Below are positions 1 to 8,389 of a DNA stretch of 54,284 bases, in pieces (position 1 is the first letter of the stretch; every line of letters starts with the position of its first letter). The notes beneath the pieces are model-generated. The model was not told where the DNA came from and did not search any database. It worked only from the letters and a program-made list of their open reading frames with translations. A program made the position numbers and the translations under genes. This DNA comes from Deltaproteobacteria bacterium (lineage in GTDB: Bacteria > Myxococcota_A > Bradymonadia > REDH01), in contig REDH01000094.1 in assembly GCA_007693585.1 (NCBI GenBank), forward strand, positions 1-54,284, written 5' to 3'.

Positions 1-6
1 GGGAGT

Positions 7-708
7 TTACTCCTCTCCGCCGGTCTCCTCGCCGCCAGTCTGTTCGCCGCAGGTCTCGCGGCCGGTCTCACCGCCAGTCTCGCCGGCTGTCTCACCGCCG
101 GTCTCACCGCCGGTCTCGCCGCCGGTCTCGCCGCCGGTCCCACCGCCGAAGCTGTCGAGGTCACCGGTGCAGATGTCGAAGTCGGCCTGGCAGTTTTCGT
201 CACGGCACTCGACGCACGCCGCGCTGGAGGGTGCGGCTGCGCACTCGCCGAGGCAGTTGTCGAAGGTGCAGGACACGATCAGGCCGTAGCAGGAGGCGCA
301 GCCGGCCGAGAGGTCGGTGCCGTCGATGACGCACTGGAGCACAGCGGCGTTGCGCACGTCCTCGTCGCTCTCGCCGAGCTGGCCGAGAGCGCAGTTCGTG
401 GCGATGGTGGTCTGGTCGACGTCGGGATCCATGAGGATGTCGTAGTCGTCCTGGTTGAGGCAGGCGTCGAAGGGTGCTTCGCCGGTCGGCTCGCCGGAGG
501 GTTCGCCGGAGGGTTCGCCGGAGGGTTCGCCGGACGGTTCGCCGGACGGTTCGCCGGAGGGCTCGCCGGAGGGTTCGCCGGACGGTTCGCCGGAGGGCTC
601 ACCGGAGACGGCGGAGGTGGCGTCGTCGTCGTCGTCGCCGCATGCGGTCACGGAGAAGGCCAGTGCCAGGCTGGCGAGCAGGATGAGCAGAAAGTTGATT
701 CTTCGCAC
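7..708 (-). CDS. Cys-rich lipoprotein flanked by two 4-residue repeat tracts
   Basis: A 233-residue predicted lipoprotein of unknown function. The start is GTG at 708, preceded by a good AAGGAG ribosome site about 7 bases upstream. Residues 1-23 form a signal peptide ending in a lipobox (SVTAC), followed directly by GDDDDD. Residues 35-74 are ten SGEP repeats. A central domain (about 78-187) holds about 14 cysteines, several in CxxC pairs, and is probably disulfide-bonded outside the cytoplasm. Residues 188-233 are a second low-complexity tail of GGET-type repeats. The repeats look like flexible acidic tethers on both sides of a small globular core. No family was recognised. It lies 209 bases downstream of the hydrolase-like lipoprotein on the same strand and probably has its own promoter. 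Confidence 0.8.
   Translation of the reverse strand: MRRINFLLILLASLALAFSVTACGDDDDDATSAVSGEPSGEPSGEPSGEPSGEPSGEPSGEPSGEPSGEPSGEPTGEAPFDACLNQDDYDILMDPDVDQTTIATNCALGQLGESDEDVRNAAVLQCVIDGTDLSAGCASCYGLIVSCTFDNCLGECAAAPSSAACVECRDENCQADFDICTGDLDSFGGGTGGETGGETGGETGGETAGETGGETGRETCGEQTGGEETGGEE
10..147 (-). repeat. 12-bp coding repeat (GGET)n, C-terminal tail
   Basis: Degenerate 12-base units encode GGET/AGET/GGEE over the last 46 residues of the lipoprotein at 7-708. The tract is prone to slippage, so copy number may vary between strains. Confidence 0.75.
487..606 (-). repeat. 12-bp coding repeat (SGEP)10
   Basis: Ten in-frame copies of a 12-base unit encode SGEP, forming a tether immediately after the lipidated N terminus. 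Single-base differences between copies (gag/gac) show it is not a recent perfect expansion. Confidence 0.85.
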
Positions 709-800
709 GGTACACTCCTTTGCGGGGTGATTGGGACGGGATGACCGGGGCGCGGGTGCTCGTTGTCCTGGTCATCCGGGGAGACGTTGCTCCGCCGGGT

Positions 801-829
801 TCTATGACAGGCCTGTCATTGCGATTCAA
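801..829 (-). promoter_or_regulatory. Candidate promoter with perfect 16-bp palindrome in the spacer
   Basis: Read on the minus strand, TTGAAT (824-829) and CATAGA (801-806) are separated by 17 bases, as in a sigma70-type promoter. The palindrome ATGACAGGCCTGTCAT (804-819) occupies most of the spacer and overlaps the -10-like box. It would serve the lipoprotein starting at 708, giving a leader of about 85 bases. The palindrome is directly visible; the promoter role is inferred. Confidence 0.4.
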
Positions 830-917
830 CATTTCGGCGGACGATTTCGGGACAACGCATCGCGTCATTCGTATCGTTTCGGCACGATGCGCTTGTTTCG
901 TCCCGGTTGACGGGGGT

Positions 918-3008
918 TCAGTCGGGTCGCCCGTCGTGGAAGCAGTATCCGTCGCAGAAGTTTCTGACTTCGCCGGTTTCGAGGAAGTGCATCATCTGGT
1001 CGCGTCCTTCGGGGAGGCGCCTGAGCCAGCCGTGGGTGTCGGTCTCTGCGGGAGCGGGGATGCGGAGGTCTTCCTGGTCGGGGATGCCGAAGTCGAACTC
1101 GGTGACGGCGCTTCCTTCCCATGGGTAGGGTTGTTCATCGAGTCCCCAGACGTCCCATGGTCTTGGGGGTGTGGGGACGAGGATGGGTGCACCGATGGCA
1201 CGTCCGAGGAGGAAGCTGAGTTCGTTGTGGACCTGTCCGTCTTCCTTGGCGACGTGGAGGAGGACGCGTCGTGGTTCGTTGCCGGGGAGTTGTTCCCGTT
1301 CGATGTAGTGGGACCAGACGAGGCCGTCGATGCGGTTGAAGGCGCTGCCGAGGAGTCCGAGGGTGAGGGAGACGTTGACGGGGTCTCGGTAGATGATGCC
1401 GAGGAGTCCGGTGAAGTCGGAGAAGACGGTGCTGCGCTGGAGCAGGAAGGGGAAGGCGCATCCGGGTACGCCGAGCACGCCGCGGGTGACGTCGGGCGAG
1501 GTGGCCATGACGAGAGTGCCGAGGGTGCCGCCCTGGGAGTTGCCGTAGTACCAGATGCGGTCGGGGTCATGGATGGGTTCGCCCTCGAGTGAGAATCGCT
1601 CGTCGGTCTCCTGGAGGAAGCGTCCGGCCATCATGCGGAGCGCGGCGGCGTGGTTGACGATTCCCTGCATGACCTCTTCGGCGAGCAGGGGCATGCGGGT
1701 GGCGTCGCGGTTGAGGGTGAAGAGCCAGACGTCCATGCTGCCGTCGGTCATGCCCTGCATGTCGAGGCCGAGGATGAGGAACCCGTACTCGTCGGCCTGG
1801 GAGCGGAGCCAGCCACCGTTGGACTGGCCCTTGTTGCCGATGAAGCCGTGTCCGTACATGAGCACCCCGAGGGGTTCATCGCGCTCGGTGGCGTTGGCGG
1901 GGATCTGCAGGGTGAACTCGACTTCCTCGACGCCTTCGGCCACGGGGAGTCCTTCGGCGTCCCGTCGGATGCGGCGGATGCGGGTGGTCTCGTCTGCGGG
2001 GAGCAGGAAGCTGGGGACGAGGAGACGTCCGGTCATCATCCAGTCGATGTGTTCGCTGTTCACGGGTTCGATGCTGTCGATGATGTACTCGGGTCCGTCC
2101 TCGCCGACGATCTCGAGCATCCGCTCGCGCATGGTGGCAAGGAGGTAGGTGCTGTCCTCGCGGGTGGCGGTGGTGAAGTCCCAGGCGAGCTGGATCTCGT
2201 CGCGGAGCACGCCGTGTTCTTCGAGGGGCGCGAAGACGTGTTCCTCGAAGTGCTGTCGTCGTGCGTGGACGCCCTGGACGACGGAGGCTTCGCGATCGCG
2301 GAGCGCGCGGAAGCCGCGCGGGGGCTCCATGGGGTCGCCTGCGTCGTCGACGAAGCCGCGCAGCGCGACGACGTAACGGGTGTCGTGAGCGAGGGGCACG
2401 GCGGGCCGCAGGGCGATGACGGGGTCGCGGGCGTTGTCGGTGAGCCAGTCGAATTCGACCCAGTGGGGGAGGCGCTCACCGGTGCGGGTGTCGAGGACGA
2501 CGGTCAGGCTGCCCTCCTCGAGAGACTCTCCCGGCTGGAAGATGGCGGCGGTGCCCTCGAGGCTGGCGCCGGGCCAGGTGATGAGAATGGGGGAGGCGAT
2601 GCCGAACCCGTCGAGCTCGCCGAAGTAGGTGTCGGTCATCTGGGTGCCCCGCGCGTTGACGGGGAGGGAGGTGGGGAAGAAGCGGAGCCGGCGCTCCTCC
2701 TCGTTGTCGACGAAGAAGTAGTTGCTCGGGAACGGCATGATGCAGTTGCTCTCGAGCAGGTTGTCGCAGTCGGGGTTGCCTTCGGCCTCCTCGACGAGGA
2801 AGTTGTTCTCGAGGGAGGGCTGTTCGCCGGACGGGGTGGTGTCTCCCGGGTCGCTGGTGGGGTCGCTGTCGGAGGGAACGCTGGGCGTCTGGCTGCCCGG
2901 GTCGGAGGACTCCGAGGCGGTGGACGGCGAGTCGTCGCTGCTGTCGCCGCAGGCCGCGAGAGCGACGGTGACGAGCAGGGCGGTGGAGAGGACGAGGGAA
3001 GGGCGCAT
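918..3008 (-). CDS. Alpha/beta-hydrolase-like lipoprotein
   Basis: A 696-residue predicted lipoprotein. The signal peptide ends at C20 (VALAAC) and is followed by GDSSDD and a Ser/Pro/Asp-rich linker to about residue 55. The C-terminal half contains a nucleophile elbow, G-N-S-Q-G-G, with candidate catalytic S491. Upstream of it, LMYGHGF resembles the oxyanion region of alpha/beta hydrolases. Downstream, DGQVHN supplies a possible Asp/His. An esterase or lipase-like role at the cell surface or periplasm is inferred; the substrate is unknown. The long N-terminal domain (about 60-330) is not recognised. It begins 207 bases upstream of (to the left of) the prenyltransferase stop and is transcribed in the same direction. 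Confidence 0.75.
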   Translation of the reverse strand: MRPSLVLSTALLVTVALAACGDSSDDSPSTASESSDPGSQTPSVPSDSDPTSDPGDTTPSGEQPSLENNFLVEEAEGNPDCDNLLESNCIMPFPSNYFFVDNEEERRLRFFPTSLPVNARGTQMTDTYFGELDGFGIASPILITWPGASLEGTAAIFQPGESLEEGSLTVVLDTRTGERLPHWVEFDWLTDNARDPVIALRPAVPLAHDTRYVVALRGFVDDAGDPMEPPRGFRALRDREASVVQGVHARRQHFEEHVFAPLEEHGVLRDEIQLAWDFTTATREDSTYLLATMRERMLEIVGEDGPEYIIDSIEPVNSEHIDWMMTGRLLVPSFLLPADETTRIRRIRRDAEGLPVAEGVEEVEFTLQIPANATERDEPLGVLMYGHGFIGNKGQSNGGWLRSQADEYGFLILGLDMQGMTDGSMDVWLFTLNRDATRMPLLAEEVMQGIVNHAAALRMMAGRFLQETDERFSLEGEPIHDPDRIWYYGNSQGGTLGTLVMATSPDVTRGVLGVPGCAFPFLLQRSTVFSDFTGLLGIIYRDPVNVSLTLGLLGSAFNRIDGLVWSHYIEREQLPGNEPRRVLLHVAKEDGQVHNELSFLLGRAIGAPILVPTPPRPWDVWGLDEQPYPWEGSAVTEFDFGIPDQEDLRIPAPAETDTHGWLRRLPEGRDQMMHFLETGEVRNFCDGYCFHDGRPD

Positions 3009-3215
3009 GGGGGCATCCGGGGCGTGCGTGGCGCTTCGGGAGCGCCTGGGAGGATCGGGCCAGGGGGGGAAGCTGGCGCGGAACGCGTTGGTACTGCGTC
3101 AGTCCGGTGTCGGGTTCAAGTGCGACGGGACCTGGCGGCGCGTCGCGGTGCGTTGTGGGCGTCGTGACCGGCGCCCCGGAGGCTTCACCGGGCTTGTGGA
3201 GGTCCCTGGCCAGGT

Positions 3216-4655
3216 TCAGCTGTGCCCGATCGCGACGGCGAGGGCGAGGAGGAAGGCCGACAGCAGCCAGAAGTAGGACTCGACGGCGACGCGCGGGCGT
3301 TTCTCGACGAGGAGGGCTGCGACCGCTCCCGCTGCGGCGGCGGTGGCGAGCGCCAGGCCGACGGGATGGGCGCCGATCGCGAGGGCGATGCCGAGAGAGA
3401 GCGCCATGGCGGCGGCGACGGCGATGGAGAGTCGGCGATGGAGGCGGAGCGCGCCTTCGTCGTCGCGGGAAAGGCGGACGTAGAGGGTGGGGATGCCGGC
3501 GGCGCGGTCGGCGTCGATGTCCTTCCAGTCCTTGGGCATGGAGAGCAGGGCGCCACCGCCGAAGGCCAGCAGGCAGGCGAAGAAGAGGGGGCGATCGGGG
3601 GCGAAGGACTCGTTGAGGGCGAGGCCTGCGGCGACGGCGCAGGTGGCCCAGACGCCCTCGACCTTGTAGGAGAGGCAGAAGTGGCGTTTCAGGCGCATCG
3701 CGGGGTGCTGGTAGAGGAACCCGGCGAGGAGCATCATGGCTGCGGCGAGGCCGACGAGCGGTGCGCGGTGGAAGACCATGAGGAGAAGGTTGAGGAGCAG
3801 GAGCATGGTCCAGGCGACGTCGTCGCCGGTGGCTCCTTCGGGGCGACCCTGGGTTCGGTCCTCCTCGGCGTCGTAATGATCGTTGTGGATGATGAGCACG
3901 GTCCATGTCCACGTCATCAGCAGGGCACGCCAGGCCATGTCGAAGAGGGACTGGCCGACCCAGCTCGCGGCGATGAGCGCGAGCGCGCCGAAGGGCAGCG
4001 CGTGGTTGACGCGGGCGAACGAGGGCCAGAGTCGTCGGCCGCGCAGGGCGACGTAGAGCAGGATGCACCAGGCGTACGACGCGAGGGTGTTGGCGAAGCG
4101 GACGGTGTCGTTGTCGACGTGTTCTGCGAGGAGTCCCGGGAAGACGACGATGGGGAGGACCAGGAGGCACCAGGTGAACGCGGAGGTCGCGGCGGCGCGA
4201 CCCGGTCTGCGGGTGTGCCACAGGCTCACGAGTCCGGGCCCGAGCACGGCGAACCACAGCGTGATCGTCTCCGACACGGGCTGGCGTTCGGGGGAGTGGA
4301 AGAGCCACTCCCAGGCCCAGAAGTAGTCGTAGGGGGCCTCCGGGACGTTTCGCACGAGGCTCTCGAGCAGCGGCGGCAGCAGGCCGAGCAGGAGGCCGAC
4401 GGCGGCGAGGTTCGTCACGCGATCCCCTTCCCCCGGCAGTCCGAACCGCAGCGCGGCCCAGACGCTGAGAAACATGACGGTGTAGAAGCCGACGAAGTCC
4501 GGCATGAACCCGAGCAGCTCGCCGGCCCGGACCTCGTAGCCGAAGAGCGCGGCTTCCTGCACGAGGCGCACGCCCGCGACGAACAGGATCATGCAGATGG
4601 CGACTCGTGCGTCGGTCGGCGCGGCGAGCAGCCGACGGATGGTTCGTCCGACCAT
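3216..4655 (-). CDS. UbiA-type membrane prenyltransferase with long N-terminal membrane extension
   Basis: A 479-residue polytopic membrane protein. The first Asp-rich motif NDHYDAEED begins at N258, and the second, DWKDIDADRAAGIPT, begins at D376. Both are hallmarks of UbiA-superfamily enzymes, which attach polyprenyl chains to aromatic or other acceptors using Mg2+. Usual family members are about 300 residues; here roughly 200 residues with several extra membrane segments precede the catalytic domain. I chose ATG 4655 because a GGAG ribosome site sits just upstream and the reading frame beyond it has no membrane-protein character. Nothing in the neighbourhood identifies the acceptor. The gene is divergent from the diguanylate cyclase; the 244-base spacer must hold both promoters. 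Confidence 0.8.
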   Translation of the reverse strand: MVGRTIRRLLAAPTDARVAICMILFVAGVRLVQEAALFGYEVRAGELLGFMPDFVGFYTVMFLSVWAALRFGLPGEGDRVTNLAAVGLLLGLLPPLLESLVRNVPEAPYDYFWAWEWLFHSPERQPVSETITLWFAVLGPGLVSLWHTRRPGRAAATSAFTWCLLVLPIVVFPGLLAEHVDNDTVRFANTLASYAWCILLYVALRGRRLWPSFARVNHALPFGALALIAASWVGQSLFDMAWRALLMTWTWTVLIIHNDHYDAEEDRTQGRPEGATGDDVAWTMLLLLNLLLMVFHRAPLVGLAAAMMLLAGFLYQHPAMRLKRHFCLSYKVEGVWATCAVAAGLALNESFAPDRPLFFACLLAFGGGALLSMPKDWKDIDADRAAGIPTLYVRLSRDDEGALRLHRRLSIAVAAAMALSLGIALAIGAHPVGLALATAAAAGAVAALLVEKRPRVAVESYFWLLSAFLLALAVAIGHS

Positions 4656-4899
4656 GTCACTCCGGAGTATGGGGGTGCGACGAGCCCGGGCCGGGACAGG
4701 CTCCGGCTGGCGATCCATGCGGCTTGGCTGGGTAGCACACGAAGGCGGCGCGCGCCAACGCGAGCGGCGCGCGGTGGACCGCTTGTGGCAAAGCCGGAAA
4801 CGCGTGTCTCGGGCGCTTGCGGCGCCCCGGGGCCCCATGCCATGATGGGAGGCCCGGTGGGGTCGCCGACACCCCGGCCGTTTCCCGTCCCGGACACCC

Positions 4900-6105
4900 A
4901 TGTCCCGCAACACCCCCACGGGCGCGCAGGTTCCAACCGAATCCCAGCGCGTGGCGGCGCTCGCCGGCGAGCGGGCGCAGGAGGTGCGCGCCGAGTTCAT
5001 GGTGCGCCGACGGCTGGCGTTCGAGATCACCCTCACCGTGGCCGCCGGCATTCTCGCGCTGAGCCTCGCCATCGCTTCCGCCGACGACTGGTTCATCCGG
5101 TGGATCTATCCCCCGTTCACCGTCGCGTTCCTGGTTCTGGCGGGCCTGTCGAGGGCGCGGCGGATTCCCCAGGCGACGATGGAGCTCGTGGGCTTCGGCG
5201 TGGGGTGTGCCCTCGTGCTGTCGCGGCTGGTCTGGCACTTCACCACGGACGGAGCGCTCGAGGAGCGCATGGTGGGCCTCGCGGGCGGACTGTTCTGGGC
5301 GGTGGCGCTCCTGATGGCGGCGAGCTTCCTGTTCCTGGACCACCGTCGGGGCACCCTCGCCGCCGGCGCCGTGCTCGTCTCCTCCGCCATCATCACCGCG
5401 GGCGGGCTGGCCGTGGCCGACGTGAACGGTGGCTTCACCGGCCAGAGCGCGCGAGAGCTCCTGCGCGTGCACATCTTCCTGGTGGGCCTGCTCGTCATCG
5501 TCCGCTCCATCTCCGTCGTGCAGCAACGTTTCCTCGGTGCCCTCGCCCGTGCCGAGACACTCGACCACTGGGCACGCACCGACGAGCTGACCGGTCTCGC
5601 GAACCGGCGTGCCATGCAGCACCTGCTGGAGCGGAGTCTGCGGGAAGCCGAGGAGACCGGGCGCCCTTTCGCGGTGCTGCTCGCCGACCTCGACCACTTC
5701 AAGCGCATCAATGACACGCTCGGGCACGCCGCGGGAGACGAGGTGCTGGTGCACACGGCCCGGGCGCTCTCCGGAGCGCTGCGGGGGAGCGACGCGGTCG
5801 CGCGCTGGGGCGGGGAGGAGTTCCTCCTGCTGTGCCCCGGCTCGTCGCCGGCGCAGGCGTCGAGCATCGCGGAGCGCTGCCGCAGGCAGCTTGCCAGCGA
5901 GGAGATCCACGGCCTGACGATCACCGCAACCTTCGGGGTGAGCGGCTGGCGCGACGGCGATACCATCGACAGCGTGGTGCAGCGGGCCGACCGCCGGCTG
6001 TATGCGGGCAAGCGCGCTGGACGCGATCGCGTCGTCGGCGCGGACGACCCGGAGGAGCCGAAGGCTGCCGGGCACGGGACCGACACGAACCGGGGAGAGG
6101 GATGA
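4900..6105 (+). CDS. Membrane diguanylate cyclase (GGDEF domain)
   Basis: A 401-residue protein that should make the second messenger c-di-GMP from two GTP. Residues about 45-210 carry around six hydrophobic segments, which may sense something in or at the membrane. A GGDEF domain follows from about 225 to 380. It has the TDELTGLANRR entry motif, a DLDHFKRINDTLGH metal/substrate segment, and the active-site signature GGEEF at 304-308, so catalysis is expected. An RGSD inhibitory (I-site) motif lies five residues before GGEEF, indicating product feedback inhibition. The C-terminal 20 residues are charged. The stop overlaps the start of the next gene by 4 bases (ATGA), so the two are translationally coupled. 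Confidence 0.92.
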   Translation: MSRNTPTGAQVPTESQRVAALAGERAQEVRAEFMVRRRLAFEITLTVAAGILALSLAIASADDWFIRWIYPPFTVAFLVLAGLSRARRIPQATMELVGFGVGCALVLSRLVWHFTTDGALEERMVGLAGGLFWAVALLMAASFLFLDHRRGTLAAGAVLVSSAIITAGGLAVADVNGGFTGQSARELLRVHIFLVGLLVIVRSISVVQQRFLGALARAETLDHWARTDELTGLANRRAMQHLLERSLREAEETGRPFAVLLADLDHFKRINDTLGHAAGDEVLVHTARALSGALRGSDAVARWGGEEFLLLCPGSSPAQASSIAERCRRQLASEEIHGLTITATFGVSGWRDGDTIDSVVQRADRRLYAGKRAGRDRVVGADDPEEPKAAGHGTDTNRGEG

Positions 6106-6512
6106 CACGGAACAGGAAGGGGGGATGGACGGACGAGGAGACCGAGACGCCGGTGACGGACAGCCCGTTCGGTGCGCTCGCGGAGCTGCGCGGGAAGGTC
6201 GCGACCGGGGGCCGCTCCGAGCCGGTACGGGGCGCGGACGGAGCGTCCGCGCCCGGTTCCGGAGCGGAGGCCGTGCCCGCGCGCGCGGTGCTGCGGCTGG
6301 AGCGCAAGGGACGCGGGGGCAAGCCGGTCACGGTCGTGTCGCACCTCGACCTGGGGGACGACCAGCTCGCCGCCTGGGCCGGGTGGCTGCGCACCCGGCT
6401 CGGCTGCGGCGCCAGGGTCGAGGAGGACACGGTGGTGGTCCAGGGAGACCAGCGGGATCGCTGCGCCGCCCTGTTGAAGGAGCGCGGAGTCCGGAAGGTG
6501 TCCCGAAGCTGA
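6102..6512 (+). CDS. eIF1/SUI1-like translation factor (YciH family)
   Basis: A 136-residue protein. Residues about 57-136 match the SUI1 fold seen in bacterial YciH: LRLERKGRGGKPVTVV, then a strand-helix segment, then TVVVQGDQRDR and a C-terminal helix. SUI1 proteins bind the small ribosomal subunit and affect start-codon fidelity; in bacteria the role is less clear. The first 50 residues are charged and low in structure, as in many bacterial members. The start ATG overlaps the diguanylate cyclase stop (ATGA), so the genes form a two-gene operon. The functional connection between c-di-GMP and this factor is unknown. A GC hairpin follows the stop. Confidence 0.85.
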   Translation: MTRNRKGGWTDEETETPVTDSPFGALAELRGKVATGGRSEPVRGADGASAPGSGAEAVPARAVLRLERKGRGGKPVTVVSHLDLGDDQLAAWAGWLRTRLGCGARVEEDTVVVQGDQRDRCAALLKERGVRKVSRS

Positions 6513-6524
6513 GGCCGGTCGGCT

Positions 6525-6539
6525 CGGCCCAGGGGGCCG
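6525..6539. terminator. Short GC hairpin between convergent genes
   Basis: CGGCCC-AGG-GGGCCG forms a 6-bp stem with a 3-base loop. It lies 13 bases after the SUI1-like stop and before the stop of the convergent cytochrome gene. There is no T tract, so termination is inferred from position. Confidence 0.35.
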
Positions 6540-6593
6540 CGGAACGCGCCCGCAGCGCTGGGTGTGCGCAGAACGGCCACCCGCCGGCCCGAA

Positions 6594-8093
6594 TCAGGGA
6601 GGTGGCAGGGCTCGCCCGCCGGAGCCGTCGATGGCCTGCTCGAGATCGGTCACCGTCCACTCCTGCGCCGCGGCGGAACGCTCGACGAGCTCGGCGAGGG
6701 AGGCGCGCACGGGCGGGCCGCCCCCGACCGGCCAGCGCTCGGCGAAGACGTAGGTGAACGACGGATAGTGACGCTCGAGCTCGGCCACCACCTCGGCGGC
6801 GTCCGCGCGATGGCGCAGCAGGTCGTCATCGATGGGGGTGGCGCGGGCGTAGCGCAGGTTCTCGGGCGCCAGGCGGACGTGGAGGATCTCGACGACCACG
6901 GACGCATCCTCGGGCGCGTCGGCGAGGGTGAACGAGAGCTCCCGGCGCTCCCCGGGGGCGAGGCGATTGTCGTCGAGACGGCGGGCGGGGTCGTTGCGCA
7001 GGGAGTCCCCCCAGTGCCACTCCTGACCGATGCGGTGGGTGGCGTGGTCGAGCAGACGCCCGTCGGCGGACTCGAGGCGGACGTGGATGCGGAGGTGGCG
7101 CTCCGGGTCGGCGGTGGGCACCGCGTGGCCGGCGCGGTCATTGTGCAGGTCGAGGCGAACGCGCGTGCCGTCGGCGGCGGCCCGCGGAGGTCCGACGGTG
7201 GCCGAGAATCCGGGGTGCCAGCCGCGATCGAGGAGGGTCTCGTAGCCGGGGAAGTCCTTGGGGACGCCACCGCCCGCCCAGAAGTGGTGGACGGTGTCGC
7301 GGGGAGGCGACCCCAGCGCGATCGGACGATGGGTTCCGGGCATGTGGCAGCTCGCGCAGTCGCGGTCGGCGTGGGGCCCCGCGGCGAGCTCGGCGTCGGT
7401 CTCGAACCAGCAGGGGAACGTGGGGGTGAGGAGGCCCTCGCCGGGGGTGTGGCAGCGGGCGCAGGCGTTGCGGAGCGACGCGGCATCCACGGTCACGCGG
7501 TGGGGGGCGTCTGTGTCGCCGCGGGCGCCGAGGATGGTACCTCGTCCGTCCTCGTACAGCCGAACGTGGCAGGAAGCGCAGGTGACGGCCTCCTCGGCGA
7601 GGGCGGGATCGAAGCCGGGGTGGGGCACGGGCTCGGGGTTGCCCAGGGCGGTGTCGGTGGCGCCGAGGAGGAGGGTGTCGGACTGCAGGCGGACGGGATG
7701 CTGGTCCTGCAGGGGGGCGTGGCAGGAGACGCAGAGCCAGCGGGGGGAGTCGTGCTTGGCGAGCTCGGCGATGAACTGGGGGTCGCGCATGGCGGCGGCG
7801 TGGGTGGACTGGCTCCACTCGCGGTGGATGTCCTGGTGACATGCGGCGCAGTCGGCGGCGCGGATGCCGATCTCGCCGCCGCCGTGGAGGGGGACGGGGG
7901 CGGTCTCGATGAGGGTGGCGAAGTCCCACTGGCCGAGGCGCTCGGCGACGGTCATGGCGGCGGCGTGGTCCTCGGTGCCGGGTGCGGACGCAGGCCGTTG
8001 CGCCGGGCAGCCCTCGCAGGCGGCGAGCGGGGCGATGGCGACGAGAAGGAGGACGGGCGCGAGGCGAGAGACGTTGAGCCTGACGGAAACCAT
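6594..8093 (-). CDS. Five-haem c-type cytochrome lipoprotein
   Basis: A 499-residue exported protein. The signal peptide ends at a lipobox (APLAAC, C26). Five CxxCH haem-binding motifs lie at 82-86, 121-125, 172-176, 211-215 and 246-250, with extra histidines nearby as possible distal ligands. The arrangement resembles multihaem cytochromes of the c554 type. The C-terminal half (about 270-499) has no haem motif and looks beta-rich. Electron transfer outside the inner membrane is expected; the partner is unknown. The open frame continues upstream to 8360, but that extension is repetitive, Pro/Arg-rich and lacks a signal peptide, so I start at ATG 8093, which gives a standard lipoprotein signal. 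Confidence 0.85.
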   Translation of the reverse strand: MVSVRLNVSRLAPVLLLVAIAPLAACEGCPAQRPASAPGTEDHAAAMTVAERLGQWDFATLIETAPVPLHGGGEIGIRAADCAACHQDIHREWSQSTHAAAMRDPQFIAELAKHDSPRWLCVSCHAPLQDQHPVRLQSDTLLLGATDTALGNPEPVPHPGFDPALAEEAVTCASCHVRLYEDGRGTILGARGDTDAPHRVTVDAASLRNACARCHTPGEGLLTPTFPCWFETDAELAAGPHADRDCASCHMPGTHRPIALGSPPRDTVHHFWAGGGVPKDFPGYETLLDRGWHPGFSATVGPPRAAADGTRVRLDLHNDRAGHAVPTADPERHLRIHVRLESADGRLLDHATHRIGQEWHWGDSLRNDPARRLDDNRLAPGERRELSFTLADAPEDASVVVEILHVRLAPENLRYARATPIDDDLLRHRADAAEVVAELERHYPSFTYVFAERWPVGGGPPVRASLAELVERSAAAQEWTVTDLEQAIDGSGGRALPPP

Positions 8094-8226
8094 GCGCCGG
8101 GTGCGCGGGGCGGCGGGCGTGGGGGCCCGGGCGGAGAAAGGAGACGGCCTGGCGGGAAGCACTTGCCGGGTATGCGGATCGGAGGGAGCGGGGGGCCGGG
8201 CGGGGACCATGCGGTGGGCACGCGGG
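8085..8226. repeat. Degenerate repeats around the cytochrome start
   Basis: Three related stretches of about 24 bases begin near 8085, 8154 and 8202, each of the form GGRA-CATGC-GGG-GCGG. The first contains the ATG of the cytochrome gene. Spacing is 69 and 48 bases. They look like old tandem copies of the gene's 5' end. Confidence 0.45.
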
Positions 8227-8389
8227 GCGGGGGGGGAGGGGTGGGCGCTGCAGGCCGGCAGGGCCGCACCGGCACCGGCACCGGCTCCGGGACACCGGAC
8301 CGGTACTGGGCACGGTAGCACGGAGGGGCCGGGCGCGCATCCTGCAAGCGGGTCGCGCATCCAAGCGCGGGGGTCGGAGAGGAGGCAGG

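Noticed and set aside
3222-5714. 830-residue plus-strand frame across the prenyltransferase and the cyclase
   Set aside because: It is antisense to one well-supported gene and out of frame with the other; no recognisable domain.
8094-8360. Longer N terminus of the five-haem cytochrome
   Set aside because: The extension is repetitive and would bury the lipoprotein signal peptide 89 residues into the protein.
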